From assembly GCF_000730645.1 (NCBI RefSeq), contig NZ_BBIU01000039.1, positions 36,571 to 100,570 on the forward strand: a DNA stretch of 64,000 nt, given 5' to 3'. The position numbers were made by a program, and so were the translations under genes. Source of the stretch: Pseudomonas parafulva NBRC 16636 = DSM 17004 (GTDB taxonomy: Bacteria > Pseudomonadota > Gammaproteobacteria > Pseudomonadales > Pseudomonadaceae). Positions 14,936 to 24,250 of the stretch are shown piece after piece. Every line of letters starts with the position of its first letter. Positions within the stretch are counted from its first letter, which is position 1. A model generated the notes under the pieces. The model worked only from the letters and a program-made list of their open reading frames with translations, was not told the DNA's origin and ran no database searches.

Positions 14936-16975
14936 TTACTTGATGCGCTGGCCTGGCTTGGCGCCGCTGTCGGGGCTCAGCAGGTAGATCTCTTCACCGC
15001 CAGGGCCGGCAGCCATGACCATGCCTTCAGACACCCCAAAGCGCATTTTGCGGGGTTTGAGGTTGGCCACCATCATGGTCAGGCGGCCTTCGAGCTTGGA
15101 CGGGTCTGGGTAAGCCGACTTGATACCCGAGAACACGTTGCGGCGCTCGTCGCCGATATCCAGGGTCAGTTGCAGCAGCTTGTCGGCGCCGGCAACCGCC
15201 TCGGCTTTGACGATGAGCGCCACGCGCAGGTCGACGGCGGCAAAGGTATCGAATTCGATCTCGGCGGCCAACGGGTCCTTGGCCAGCTCGCCATTACCGA
15301 CCGTAACCTTGGCCTCGGCGGCCAGCAGGTCTTCCTTGCTGGCTGCGACCATGGCTTCGACCTTGGCAGGTTCGATGCGGCTCATCAGCGCCTTGAACGG
15401 GTTCAGCGTGTGGTTTTCCAGGCGCGTTGCATGGTCGCCCCAGGCCAGAGGTGGCACGTTGAGGAAGGCCTCGGCGTCCGCCGCCAGCACCGGCAGTACC
15501 GGTTTCAGGAAAATCACCAGCTGGCGGAACAGGTTCACGCCCTGGGCGCAAATAGCCTGCACTTCGTCCTGCTTGCCTTCCTGCTTGGCCAGCGACCAGG
15601 GGGCCTTGTCGGCGATCCAGGCGTTGGCGCGGTCGGCCAGGGCCATGATTTCGCGCATGGCGCGGCCGAAGTCGCGGCCCTCGTAGGCTTCGGCGATGGA
15701 CGGGGCTGCCGCCAGGAAGGCCTGCGTGAGCTCGGGCGCCGCATCGCCGGCCACCATCACACCGGCGTTGCCTTTGTGAATGAACCCGGCGCAGCGGCTG
15801 GCAATGTTGACCACCTTGCCCACCAGGTCGGAGTTCACCTTCTGCACGAAGTCTTCGAGGTTGAGGTCTAGGTCGTCGACGCCACGGCCCAGCTTGGCTG
15901 CGTAGTAGTAGCGCAGGTACTCGGGCTGCAGGTGATCGAGGTAGGTACGGGCCTTGATGAAGGTACCGCGCGACTTGGACATCTTGGCGCCGTTGACGGT
16001 GAGGTAGCCATGCACGTTCACTGCCGTGGGCTTGCGCAGGCCCGCACCCTCAAGCATGGCTGGCCAGAACAGGGCGTGGAAGTTGACGATGTCCTTGCCG
16101 ATGAAGTGGTACAGCTCGGCCTTGGAGCCCTGGCTCCAGAACGCGTCGAAATCCAGCTCCGGGCGGCGGGCGCACAGGTTCTTGAAGCTGGCCATGTAGC
16201 CGATCGGTGCGTCCAGCCACACGTAGAAGTACTTGCCTGGCTCCCCTGGGATCTCGAAGCCGAAATACGGCGCGTCACGGGAGATATCCCACTCCTGCAA
16301 GCCGGCATCCAGCCACTCGGCCAGTTTGTTGGCGACGGCGTCCTGCAGTGTGCCGCTGCGGGTCCACTGCTGCAGCATGGCCTGGAAATCAGGCAGCTTG
16401 AAGAAGAAATGCTGGGAATCGCGCAGCACCGGGGTGGCCCCGGAAATAGCAGATTTAGGGTCTTTCAGTTCGGTAGGCGCATAGGTAGCGCCGCACTTTT
16501 CACAGTTGTCGCCGTACTGGTCCTCGGCCGCACATTTGGGGCAGGTGCCCTTGATGAAGCGGTCGGCCAGGAACATGCCTTTTTCTGGGTCGAAGTACTG
16601 GGTCACCGAACGGGTGGCAATGTGACCGGCTTCGCGCAGGCGGGTGTAGATCAGGCTCGACAGCTCGCGATTCTCTTCGCTGTGGGTCGAGTGGAAGTTG
16701 TCGAAATCCACCAGGAAGTCGGCAAAATCGGCGCTGTGCTCGGCCTGCACATTGGCGATCAACTGCTCCGGGGTAATGCCTTCCTTTTCGGCACGCAGCA
16801 TGATTGCCGAGCCGTGGGCATCGTCAGCGCAGACGTAGATGCACTGGTTGCCGCGCATTTTCTGGAAGCGAACCCACATGTCTGTCTGGATGTACTCGAG
16901 CATATGGCCAAGGTGGATCGATCCATTGGCATAGGGCAAGGCGCTGGTGACGAGAATCTGACGTGGCTCGGACAT
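14936..16975 (-). CDS. metG: Methionyl-tRNA synthetase
   Basis: This 679-residue class I synthetase charges tRNA(Met). The HIGH-type signature is HLGH (21-24) and KMSKS lies at 331-335. A four-cysteine zinc knuckle (CPKCAAEDQYGDNCEKC) falls between them. The C-terminal EMAP-like tRNA-binding domain (VDLRVALIVKAEAV) occupies about the last 110 residues, as in dimeric enzymes. The start at 16975 gives MSEPRQILVT; upstream in-frame codons cross the divergent promoter region and are unlikely to be used. Confidence 0.97.
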   Translation of the reverse strand: MSEPRQILVTSALPYANGSIHLGHMLEYIQTDMWVRFQKMRGNQCIYVCADDAHGSAIMLRAEKEGITPEQLIANVQAEHSADFADFLVDFDNFHSTHSEENRELSSLIYTRLREAGHIATRSVTQYFDPEKGMFLADRFIKGTCPKCAAEDQYGDNCEKCGATYAPTELKDPKSAISGATPVLRDSQHFFFKLPDFQAMLQQWTRSGTLQDAVANKLAEWLDAGLQEWDISRDAPYFGFEIPGEPGKYFYVWLDAPIGYMASFKNLCARRPELDFDAFWSQGSKAELYHFIGKDIVNFHALFWPAMLEGAGLRKPTAVNVHGYLTVNGAKMSKSRGTFIKARTYLDHLQPEYLRYYYAAKLGRGVDDLDLNLEDFVQKVNSDLVGKVVNIASRCAGFIHKGNAGVMVAGDAAPELTQAFLAAAPSIAEAYEGRDFGRAMREIMALADRANAWIADKAPWSLAKQEGKQDEVQAICAQGVNLFRQLVIFLKPVLPVLAADAEAFLNVPPLAWGDHATRLENHTLNPFKALMSRIEPAKVEAMVAASKEDLLAAEAKVTVGNGELAKDPLAAEIEFDTFAAVDLRVALIVKAEAVAGADKLLQLTLDIGDERRNVFSGIKSAYPDPSKLEGRLTMMVANLKPRKMRFGVSEGMVMAAGPGGEEIYLLSPDSGAKPGQRIK

Positions 16976-17133
16976 GGTGGCTCGGCTACTTTCCTGGCGA
17001 CGGGGTGAAAATGAGGATGATCGGCCACTATAAAGGGCTGGCGAAGATATTTCACCCCGCGCACGCATCTGTTGACGATTGACGGGTTAGGATAGGCGCC
17101 TGTTTTACATTCAGTTTGCCAATGGGAGTGTCC

Positions 17134-18228
17134 ATGAGTGCCGTCACCCGCGCCGCCGTCGAAGGCGTGCTTCGCCAGTACACCGACCCCTACCTCAACC
17201 AGGACCCGGTCAGCGCCGGCTGTGTGCGTGCCATCGAGATCGACGGCGGGCAGGTCAACGTGCAGTTGCAACTGGGCTACGCCGCCGGGCTGTTCAAGCA
17301 GGGCTGGGCTCAGGTGCTGCAGACCGCCATCGGCAACCTTGAGGGGGTTGCCGGCGCCCAGGTTGCCATCGATTGCGTGATCGCCCCGCACAAGGGCCAG
17401 GCCCAGGTGCCCGCGATGGCCAACGTCAAGAACATCATTGCCGTTGCGTCGGGCAAGGGGGGGGTGGGCAAGTCCACCACAGCGGCCAACCTTGCCTTGG
17501 CGCTGGCCCGCGAAGGCGCGCGCGTGGGTATTCTGGATGCCGATATCTACGGCCCCAGCCAGGGTGTGATGTTCGGCATCGCCGAGGGCACCCGCCCACA
17601 GATTCGCGAGCAGAAGTGGTTCGTGCCGATCAAGGCCCATGGCGTCGAAGTGATGTCCATGGCCTTCCTGACCGATGACAACACGCCCATGGTGTGGCGT
17701 GGCCCGATGGTGTCGGGCGCGCTGTTGCAACTGGTCACGCAGACCGCCTGGGACGACCTGGACTACCTGGTCATCGACATGCCACCGGGCACCGGCGACA
17801 TTCAGCTGACGCTGGCGCAGAAGGTGCCGGTGGCAGGTTCGGTGATCGTCACTACCCCGCAGGACCTGGCACTGCTGGATGCGCGTAAAGGTGTGGAGAT
17901 GTTCCGCAAGGTCAACATCCCGGTGCTGGGTGTGGTCGAGAACATGGCTGTGCACATCTGCTCGAACTGTGGCCATGCCGAGCACCTGTTCGGTGAGGGC
18001 GGCGGTGAAAAACTGGCAGCCCAGTACGGCGTCGACCTGCTGGCTTCGTTGCCCTTGTCGATGCTGATTCGCGAGCAGGCTGACAACGGCAAGCCGACGG
18101 CGATTGCCGAGCCGGAGAGCCAGATCGCCATGATCTACCAGGAACTGGCCCGGCAGGTAGGTGCGCGCATCGTGCTGCGTGAAGCCACAGCCCCTGCCAT
18201 GCCGAGCATCACCGTTAGCGACGACTGA
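17134..18228 (+). CDS. apbC: Iron-sulfur cluster carrier protein ApbC/Mrp
   Basis: This 364-residue protein has an N-terminal MIP18-like domain (1-85). A ParA/MRP ATPase domain follows, with deviant Walker A GKGGVGKST (108-116) and the cluster-binding C276-x2-C279 pair. It binds and passes on 4Fe-4S clusters in the cytoplasm. The ATG at 17134 follows GGGAGTGTCC. It is divergent from metG, an order common to many proteobacteria. Confidence 0.95.
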   Translation: MSAVTRAAVEGVLRQYTDPYLNQDPVSAGCVRAIEIDGGQVNVQLQLGYAAGLFKQGWAQVLQTAIGNLEGVAGAQVAIDCVIAPHKGQAQVPAMANVKNIIAVASGKGGVGKSTTAANLALALAREGARVGILDADIYGPSQGVMFGIAEGTRPQIREQKWFVPIKAHGVEVMSMAFLTDDNTPMVWRGPMVSGALLQLVTQTAWDDLDYLVIDMPPGTGDIQLTLAQKVPVAGSVIVTTPQDLALLDARKGVEMFRKVNIPVLGVVENMAVHICSNCGHAEHLFGEGGGEKLAAQYGVDLLASLPLSMLIREQADNGKPTAIAEPESQIAMIYQELARQVGARIVLREATAPAMPSITVSDD

Positions 18229-18276
18229 GCCACCTGCGCCGCGCCAGCGGCGCCACACCCTCAAATGCCAGGCATG

Positions 18277-18305
18277 AAAAAACCCGCCATGAGGCGGGTT
18301 TTTTT
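18277..18305. terminator. Bidirectional terminator between apbC and the cold-shock gene
   Basis: AACCCGCC (18281-18288) and GGCGGGTT (18293-18300) form an 8-bp stem, with an A-run before and a T-run after. Confidence 0.92.
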
Positions 18306-18328
18306 GAAGGCAGGGAAGCTAGATCGAC

Positions 18329-18538
18329 TTAGGCGATCTGAACTTCTTCAGCCTGCATGCCTTTCTGGCCGCGGGTAGCGACGAAAGTAACAGCCTGGCC
18401 TTCTTTCAGGGTTTTGAAGCCGTCAGCTTGGATGGCTTTGAAGTGCACGAACAGGTCGTCGCCCGACTGAGGGGTGATGAAGCCGTAGCCTTTCTCATCG
18501 TTGAACCACTTGACAACACCGGATTGACGGTTGGACAT
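18329..18538 (-). CDS. Cold-shock domain protein (CspA family)
   Basis: This 69-residue protein is a single cold-shock domain with RNP1 KGYGFIT and RNP2 DLFVHF, binding single-stranded RNA and DNA as an RNA chaperone. The N-terminus MSNRQSGVVKWFNDEKGYGF is close to P. aeruginosa CapB/CspD-like proteins. It is followed by a strong terminator. A long untranslated leader is likely in the upstream region, as for other csp genes, which would allow temperature-dependent control. Confidence 0.95.
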   Translation of the reverse strand: MSNRQSGVVKWFNDEKGYGFITPQSGDDLFVHFKAIQADGFKTLKEGQAVTFVATRGQKGMQAEEVQIA

Positions 18539-18877
18539 TTTTCTGTCTCCTTGGACAATTTAATTACGGTCAGGAAAAACCCTGCCCGGGACTGAGCGCA
18601 AAGAGAGCAGAAAATTCAGCGATGGGCCGATCAGGATCGTGCATCAAACTAGAGATTCTCGGTGTCACGTGCAGCACAGTGGCGCCACCTTACCCCACTT
18701 TCTGCAACCTGCCAATGGTCAGAAGCGGCTTTACCCAAATTCAGATCGGTGGCAGCTGCAAGCCCCGGCCTGCGTGGATTGCAGCCCTGATACGGATGAA
18801 ACTTTGAAGACCGGGCCAGGACCGGTAAGATGCGCGTCTGTATTTTTACCTTGCACCTTCTTTCAGGACAGCCCGCC
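18539..18877. other. Divergent intergenic region between the cold-shock gene and dcd
   Basis: This 339-bp region should contain the leader and promoter of the cold-shock gene and, at its far end, the dcd promoter (18804-18831). I see no convincing small gene in it. Confidence 0.55.
18804..18831 (+). promoter_or_regulatory. Probable sigma-70 promoter of dcd
   Basis: TTGAAG (18804-18809) and TAAGAT (18826-18831) are 16 bp apart and end 46 bp before the dcd ATG. Confidence 0.55.
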
Positions 18878-19444
18878 ATGAGCATCAAATCGGACAAGTG
18901 GATTCGCCGCATGGCGCAGGAACACGGCATGATCGAGCCGTTCGTCGAACGCCAGGTCCGCGGCGAGCAAGACAGCCGGGTCATCTCGTTCGGCGTGTCC
19001 AGCTACGGCTACGACGTTCGCTGCGCCGACGAATTCAAGGTGTTCACCAACATCAACTCGGCCACCGTCGACCCGAAGAATTTCGATGAGGGCAGCTTCG
19101 TCGACATCAAGAGCGACGTGTGCATCATCCCCCCCAACTCGTTCGCCCTGGCCCGCACCGTGGAGTACTTCCGCATCCCCCGCGACGTGCTGACCATCTG
19201 CCTGGGCAAGAGCACCTATGCCCGGTGCGGCATCATCGTCAACGTGACGCCGCTCGAACCCGAGTGGGAAGGCCACGTGACCCTGGAGTTCTCTAACACC
19301 ACCACGCTCCCGGCGAAGATCTACGCCAACGAAGGCGTGGCCCAGATGCTGTTCCTGCAGTCGGACGAAGAGTGCGAAGTGTCCTACAAAGACCGCGGCG
19401 GCAAGTACCAGGGCCAGCGCGGTGTGACCCTGCCGCGCACCTGA
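18878..19444 (+). CDS. dcd: dCTP deaminase
   Basis: This 188-residue homotrimeric enzyme turns dCTP into dUTP, feeding dTTP synthesis. The sequence has the conserved VSSYGYDVR stretch, KSTYARCGI and the EPEWEGHVTLEFSNT catalytic region with its conserved glutamate. The ATG at 18878 follows TTTCAGGACAGCCCGCC. It is transcribed alone from its own promoter. Confidence 0.96.
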   Translation: MSIKSDKWIRRMAQEHGMIEPFVERQVRGEQDSRVISFGVSSYGYDVRCADEFKVFTNINSATVDPKNFDEGSFVDIKSDVCIIPPNSFALARTVEYFRIPRDVLTICLGKSTYARCGIIVNVTPLEPEWEGHVTLEFSNTTTLPAKIYANEGVAQMLFLQSDEECEVSYKDRGGKYQGQRGVTLPRT

Positions 19445-19540
19445 CCCGACCGGCGCGGGGAATTTCACGCGCCTTTGGCACTCCAACCTGTAACCGTGCC
19501 GGTATGCATGACGCTTATCGGCTGATGTCAGGAGGTGCCA

Positions 19541-19768
19541 ATGAAACTCCATCCCACCATCAGTGCAAAGCTGGCAGGCCTGCAGCCCAATCACATCGGA
19601 TTGCTGTCGTGGTCGCTGCTGGCTCAGCCCTTGCCCATGCATGCCGGGGGCGTGCCGGGTCAGCCCGACCCGGATACACCCCAGCCGGGTCAGCCTGGCG
19701 ATACGCCGCCCATGGAACCCGGCGAGCCAACCTTGCCGGACGAGGCGCCACCCGCCCCCGTGGCCTGA
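19541..19768 (+). CDS. Small proline-rich hypothetical protein
   Basis: This 75-residue frame starts at an ATG seven bases after a strong GGAGG site, which makes translation likely. The first 30 residues (MKLHPTISAKLAGLQPNHIG...) are mildly hydrophobic. The rest is an acidic Pro/Asp/Glu/Gly string with repeated PGQP and PGEP units. I recognise no domain. The unstructured tail may be periplasmic, but the N-terminus is not a clear signal peptide. It lies convergent with pdeM, only six bases from its stop. Confidence 0.6.
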   Translation: MKLHPTISAKLAGLQPNHIGLLSWSLLAQPLPMHAGGVPGQPDPDTPQPGQPGDTPPMEPGEPTLPDEAPPAPVA

Positions 19769-19774
19769 CGGCTG

Positions 19775-20428
19775 CTACAGCGGCCAGACGCGCCCTGCGC
19801 CAGCCAGATAAATACGGCTGGCCTGGGTAGGCTCAATTTCCCAGCCCCCGGTAAACTCGCCGAAGGCCGGCAGCAGGCACACCTCGTTGTCGATCACGAA
19901 ACAGGGCAGGCGCAGGCGCTGGCGCGCTTTGCCACGCAGTACGAATGCGGGGTGCACGTGGCCTGCCAGCACGGTATGCGTAGGGTGCGCTTCGGGCTCG
20001 TGTTGCAGCGCAAAGGGCCCCATTATCCAAGGCTCATCAACCACATCGATCCCCAGTGAAACGGGTGGGTCCCCAGCATGGCGGTCGTGGTTGCCGCGGA
20101 TCAGCACGATGCTTAGCTGTGGATGGCGTTCTCGCCACGCCTGCACCAGCGCCAGCGTGGCAGGCGCGCGCGCCGTACGCGCATGCAGAAAGTCCCCTAA
20201 CACGATGAGCAGCTCGCATTCATGCTCAGCCAGCAAGGTATCGAGCCTGGCCAGGGTGGCCTGGGTGGTGCCCCGTGGCACGGGTTGGTGCAGGGCGCGA
20301 TAACTGGCGGCCTTGCCGATATGCACGTCGGCTACCAACAGCGCCCGGCGGGCGGGCCAGTAAATCGCCTTGTCCGGCAGCAACCAAAGTTTCTGGCCGC
20401 ACAACTCGATTGCACAATGGGTGGTCAT
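19775..20428 (-). CDS. pdeM: Ligase-associated DNA damage response endonuclease PdeM
   Basis: This 217-residue calcineurin-like phosphoesterase has all family metal motifs in order: ADVHIGK, LGDFLHA, RGNHD and AGHVHPAF. The start at 20428 follows AAGGAGGCGGCC; a 30-codon in-frame extension upstream lacks support. It is the last gene of the helicase-ligase-exonuclease cluster, 76 bp after the helicase. The family name comes from this recurring association. Its substrate in vivo is not established from sequence. Confidence 0.9.
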   Translation of the reverse strand: MTTHCAIELCGQKLWLLPDKAIYWPARRALLVADVHIGKAASYRALHQPVPRGTTQATLARLDTLLAEHECELLIVLGDFLHARTARAPATLALVQAWRERHPQLSIVLIRGNHDRHAGDPPVSLGIDVVDEPWIMGPFALQHEPEAHPTHTVLAGHVHPAFVLRGKARQRLRLPCFVIDNEVCLLPAFGEFTGGWEIEPTQASRIYLAGAGRVWPL

Positions 20429-20504
20429 GGCCGCCTCCTTGGCCGCCGGCCCGTGTACGTCACAGACCGTAGAACCCGACACCGCGTGATATTCGTCAAT
20501 TGCC

Positions 20505-22949
20505 TCAACCTGCTGCACTCTCCAGTTCGGCGACCATCCGCGCGATGCGGTCCGCCAGCTTTTCGGTAGAAAGGGTTTCGCGCATGCCTTCCACCAGCAA
20601 CGCGAAGGCCAGCGGCCCGGTGCGTTTCAGTACCTGCAGGTCCAGCTTCAGGCCTGCCATCTTCAACAACTGGCGATTCAGCCGCTCGATTTCCAGTTCC
20701 TCATTGAGCACCTCGTCACGCGCTTGCCCCAGCAGCAGGTTGCCCGCGTCGTGCTTGCGAAATACTTCGTAAAACAGCCCACTGGAGGCCTGTATCTGGC
20801 GCATGCTCTTCTGCGCTGCAGGGTACCCGCCGAAGACCAGCCCAGAGATCTGGGCAATTTCGCGGAAGCGGCGCAGCGCCATTTCGCCGGCATTGAGGCT
20901 GGCCAGTACGTCATCCAGCAGATGCTCCGGGCTGAGCGCGCGGGGCAGGTAGGTTGCCCAGTCCACCTGGCCGGGGCTGAGCAGCTCGAAGCCATAGTCA
21001 TTGACGGCGATGGACACCGACAAGGGCTGCTCACGGCTCACGCGCCAGGCGATCAGGTTGGCCAGCCCCATGTTGGCCATGCGACCAGCGAACGGGTACA
21101 TGAACAGGTGCCAGCCCTGGCGGGATTTGAACGTCTCAGCCAGCAGCGTTGTACACGTCGGCAATGACGACCAATGGGCTTGCAGCGCCAGCAATGGCCG
21201 TACTGCGCGCATCTCTGGGCCGTCGTAGCGGCCATGGGCGGCGGCATCCAGCTGTTGCACCAGTGCGTCGGCCAGCTCGCTCGAAAGCGGCATGCGCCCG
21301 CCATTCCAGCGTGCCACTGCAGCCTTGCGCGCCGTGCTGCGCCGTACATACGCTGTCATGTTCTCGACGCGCACCAGTTCCAGCACGCGCCCGGCGAACA
21401 CGAAGGTGTCACCTGGCCGCAAGCGTGCAATGAAGGCTTCCTCGACGCTGCCCAGCCCCTTGCCACCGCCGCCTTTGCTCCAGTATTTGAGGTGCAGGCT
21501 GGCATCGCTGACGATGGTGCCGATACTCATGCGATGGCGACGCGCCAGCCGTTCGCTGGCAACCTTGTACACACCGTCTGGCTGTGCTTCGACCCGCTGA
21601 TAATCGGGGTAGGCCGTGAGCGAGCTGCCGCCATGGCAGACGAAGTCCAGTGCCCACTGCCACTGGCTGTCACGCAGTTCGGCAAACGCCCAGGTACTGC
21701 GTACTTCCGCCAACAGTGCCTGGGCATCGAAGCCACTGCCCAGGGCCATGCTGACCAAATGCTGCACCAAAACGTCCATGCACAACCGCGGCGAACGGCG
21801 GGCTTCGATATGGCCTTCGGCCAATGCCTGGCGAGCGGCGGCGGCTTCGACCAGCTCCAGGCTATGGGTGGGCACCAGGGTAATCCGTGAACGGCGCCCT
21901 GGCGCATGCCCCGAGCGCCCGGCCCGTTGCATGAGGCGGGCAATGCCTTTGGCCGAGCCGATTTGCAGCACCCGCTCGACCGGCAGAAAATCCACCCCCA
22001 GGTCCAGGCTGGACGTGCAGATCACCGCTTTCAGGCCACCCTGCTTGAGGCTGCGTTCTACCCAGTCGCGGGTTTCACGGGCCATGCTGGCGTGGTGCAG
22101 GGCGATCAGGCCGGCCCAGTCGGGGCGCAATTCGAGCAGGGCCTGGTACCAGATTTCGGCCTGCGCACGGGTATTGGTGAACACCAGGCAACTGCTGCTG
22201 GTGTCGATCTCCTCGGCCACTTGGCCGAGCATCTTCAGGCCCATGTGCCCGGCCCACGGAAAGCGCTCGATCGAGGCGGGCAGCAGGGTATCGACCAGCA
22301 AGGCCTTGTCCTGGCGCCCGCGTACCAGCTGGCCGCCCTGGGGCAGTAGTACATCCAGCGCGTGCTGCAGGTTGCCCAGGGTGGCCGACAGCCCCCAGGT
22401 GGGCAGCCCAGGGTGCCAGTGACGCAGGCGCGCCAAGGCCAGTTGCAACTGCACACCGCGCTTGTTGCCCAGCAGCTCATGCCATTCGTCCACCACCACC
22501 ATGCGCAGGGTGGCGAAGTCGGCACTGGCCTGCGCGCGGGTCAGCAGCAATGTCAGGCTCTCGGGGGTGGTCACCAGCACACTGGGCATCCGCCGGGCTT
22601 GTCGGGCGCGCTCGGCACTGCCGGTGTCGCCGCTGCGCACGCCTACGCTCCAAGGCAGGCCCATCTCATCCAGGGGCGCCTGCAGGGCGCGGGCGGTGTC
22701 TGCCGCCAGGGCCCGCATGGGGGTGACCCAGATCACCTGCAACGGTGCAGCATGGCGCCCCTGGCCCTGGGCTTTGAACGCCCGCAGTGCGGCCAGCCAC
22801 ACGGCGTACGTCTTGCCCGCGCCCGTGTTGGCATGGAGCAGCCCCGATTCGCCCCGCTCGACGGCGGCCCAAACCCGCCGCTGGAACGCGAACGGCTTCC
22901 AGCCGCGTTGGGCAAACCAGGCGTTGGCAAGATCGGTGGTGGCGGGCAT
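20505..22949 (-). CDS. Ligase-associated DNA damage response DEXH-box helicase (Lhr-like)
   Basis: This 814-residue SF2 helicase has Walker A NTGAGKT (41-47), the DEXH box DEWH (154-157) and motif VI QRAGRSGH. A winged-helix and C-terminal domain as in Lhr-type enzymes follow. It is the short ligase-associated form rather than the much longer stand-alone Lhr. Linkage with PdeM, an ATP-dependent ligase and a beta-lactamase-fold exonuclease indicates a DNA repair role in the cytoplasm. Confidence 0.93.
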   Translation of the reverse strand: MPATTDLANAWFAQRGWKPFAFQRRVWAAVERGESGLLHANTGAGKTYAVWLAALRAFKAQGQGRHAAPLQVIWVTPMRALAADTARALQAPLDEMGLPWSVGVRSGDTGSAERARQARRMPSVLVTTPESLTLLLTRAQASADFATLRMVVVDEWHELLGNKRGVQLQLALARLRHWHPGLPTWGLSATLGNLQHALDVLLPQGGQLVRGRQDKALLVDTLLPASIERFPWAGHMGLKMLGQVAEEIDTSSSCLVFTNTRAQAEIWYQALLELRPDWAGLIALHHASMARETRDWVERSLKQGGLKAVICTSSLDLGVDFLPVERVLQIGSAKGIARLMQRAGRSGHAPGRRSRITLVPTHSLELVEAAAARQALAEGHIEARRSPRLCMDVLVQHLVSMALGSGFDAQALLAEVRSTWAFAELRDSQWQWALDFVCHGGSSLTAYPDYQRVEAQPDGVYKVASERLARRHRMSIGTIVSDASLHLKYWSKGGGGKGLGSVEEAFIARLRPGDTFVFAGRVLELVRVENMTAYVRRSTARKAAVARWNGGRMPLSSELADALVQQLDAAAHGRYDGPEMRAVRPLLALQAHWSSLPTCTTLLAETFKSRQGWHLFMYPFAGRMANMGLANLIAWRVSREQPLSVSIAVNDYGFELLSPGQVDWATYLPRALSPEHLLDDVLASLNAGEMALRRFREIAQISGLVFGGYPAAQKSMRQIQASSGLFYEVFRKHDAGNLLLGQARDEVLNEELEIERLNRQLLKMAGLKLDLQVLKRTGPLAFALLVEGMRETLSTEKLADRIARMVAELESAAG

Positions 22950-23016
22950 CGTACAGGTGGCCCCTCGAAGGCTGTGCTTCTACAGACCACCCGCAAGGTG
23001 CATTGGTTTTACCCGG

Positions 23017-24132
23017 TCAGTTGCCCAGCAGGTAGCCGCTGCGGCACACCTGCTCACCGGCCACATGGGCGATGACCATACCGGCGGTAGCCATGCGCCG
23101 AGTGCTGCGCGCATACATCAGCCCCGGCTGGGTGTTATGCAGCGCGGTTACCCGATCGCTGAGCGGGTCGATCACCTCGGCAATCAACTGGTCAGCTGCC
23201 AGGTAATCGCCTGGTTTGGCGTGGTACACCAGCAACCCGCCCAGTGCAGCGGTAACCGGCTCTACCGCTGCCAGCGGCGTGGCTGGCCTGGGCAAGGCAG
23301 GCAGGGCGGGGGCGGTTCCTTCGATCACGGCTGCATGGGTGAGGTAGTCGAGGATCGCCTGGGCGTCCTGACGCGCCAGGTCGTGGCTGACGTCGGCCTG
23401 GCCGCGCAGCTCCACGGTCACTGCGCAACACCCCAGCGTGATTGGGAAGCGCTTGCCAAAGCGTTGCTGCAGTTGCCACCACACCAGGCTGAAGCACTCG
23501 TCGAACGACTGCCCGCCCGAGTCGGTGGCCAGCAAGCTGGCCTGGGTGCCCAGGTAGCGGGCAAGCGGCTCAATCTGCGGCCAGGCATCCGGCGTGGTGT
23601 ACAGGTGTTCGACGGCTTCGAAATCGCAGTGCAGGTCGATGACCAGCTCGGCATCGCAGGCCAGGCGCTGCAGGATAAGCCGCTGGGCCTGCAGAGGTGT
23701 ATGCGCGGGGTGAGCGTCCAGGCCACGGCGCAGGTACTCGCGTATCAGTGCAGTGTTGTGCGCCGGGTCTTGGTTAAGGTGCGCTTCGATCTGGTCACCG
23801 ATGCTATCGGACAGGTCGACGAAATTACGGTTGAAGTTCTGCCCGCTCTGCAGCTCGAAGCGTCCCAAGGGTGCGTCCAGCAGCACCTGTTCGAGGCCTA
23901 CCGGGTTGGCCACCGGAACAAGGATGATTTCGCACTGCAGGCGGCCTTGCTGTTCCAGTTGCACCAGGCGCTGCTTGAGGTGCCACGCCACCAGCATGCC
24001 GGGTAATTCATCGGCGTGCAGCGAGGCCTGGATATACACTTTGCGCCCACCGCGTGGGCCGAAATGGAAGCTGTGGATCTGGCGAGTGATACCCGGAACG
24101 GGTGAGAGCAAGTCGTGGGTAGAGTGGTGCAT
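23017..24132 (-). CDS. Succinylglutamate desuccinylase/aspartoacylase-family metallohydrolase
   Basis: This 371-residue protein is of the AstE/AspA branch of zinc carboxypeptidases. Candidate zinc ligands are H39 and E42 in ASLHADELPG and H168 in DLHCDFEAVEH, with an NRNF substrate motif at R102. The family removes acyl or amino-acid groups from small molecules. It sits between the repair ligase gene (118 bp away) and the helicase gene (67 bp away) on the same strand, so it is probably co-transcribed. A link to DNA repair or only to neighbouring transcription cannot be told apart here. Confidence 0.85.
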   Translation of the reverse strand: MHHSTHDLLSPVPGITRQIHSFHFGPRGGRKVYIQASLHADELPGMLVAWHLKQRLVQLEQQGRLQCEIILVPVANPVGLEQVLLDAPLGRFELQSGQNFNRNFVDLSDSIGDQIEAHLNQDPAHNTALIREYLRRGLDAHPAHTPLQAQRLILQRLACDAELVIDLHCDFEAVEHLYTTPDAWPQIEPLARYLGTQASLLATDSGGQSFDECFSLVWWQLQQRFGKRFPITLGCCAVTVELRGQADVSHDLARQDAQAILDYLTHAAVIEGTAPALPALPRPATPLAAVEPVTAALGGLLVYHAKPGDYLAADQLIAEVIDPLSDRVTALHNTQPGLMYARSTRRMATAGMVIAHVAGEQVCRSGYLLGN

Positions 24133-24250
24133 GTTGGTCCTGAGTGCATGGCGAGAACGTGCTGCGACACGGGTCGGCTTACAGATAGAAGCACAGTTTC
24201 ACGGCATGTGCTTATCGGTTTTACGCGACGCGTAGCGCAGACGCGGCGGT

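Noticed and set aside
16759..18264. Minus-strand open frame of 501 codons
   Set aside because: It runs antisense to apbC and out of frame with metG. The protein has no recognisable motif, while both overlapped genes are clear.
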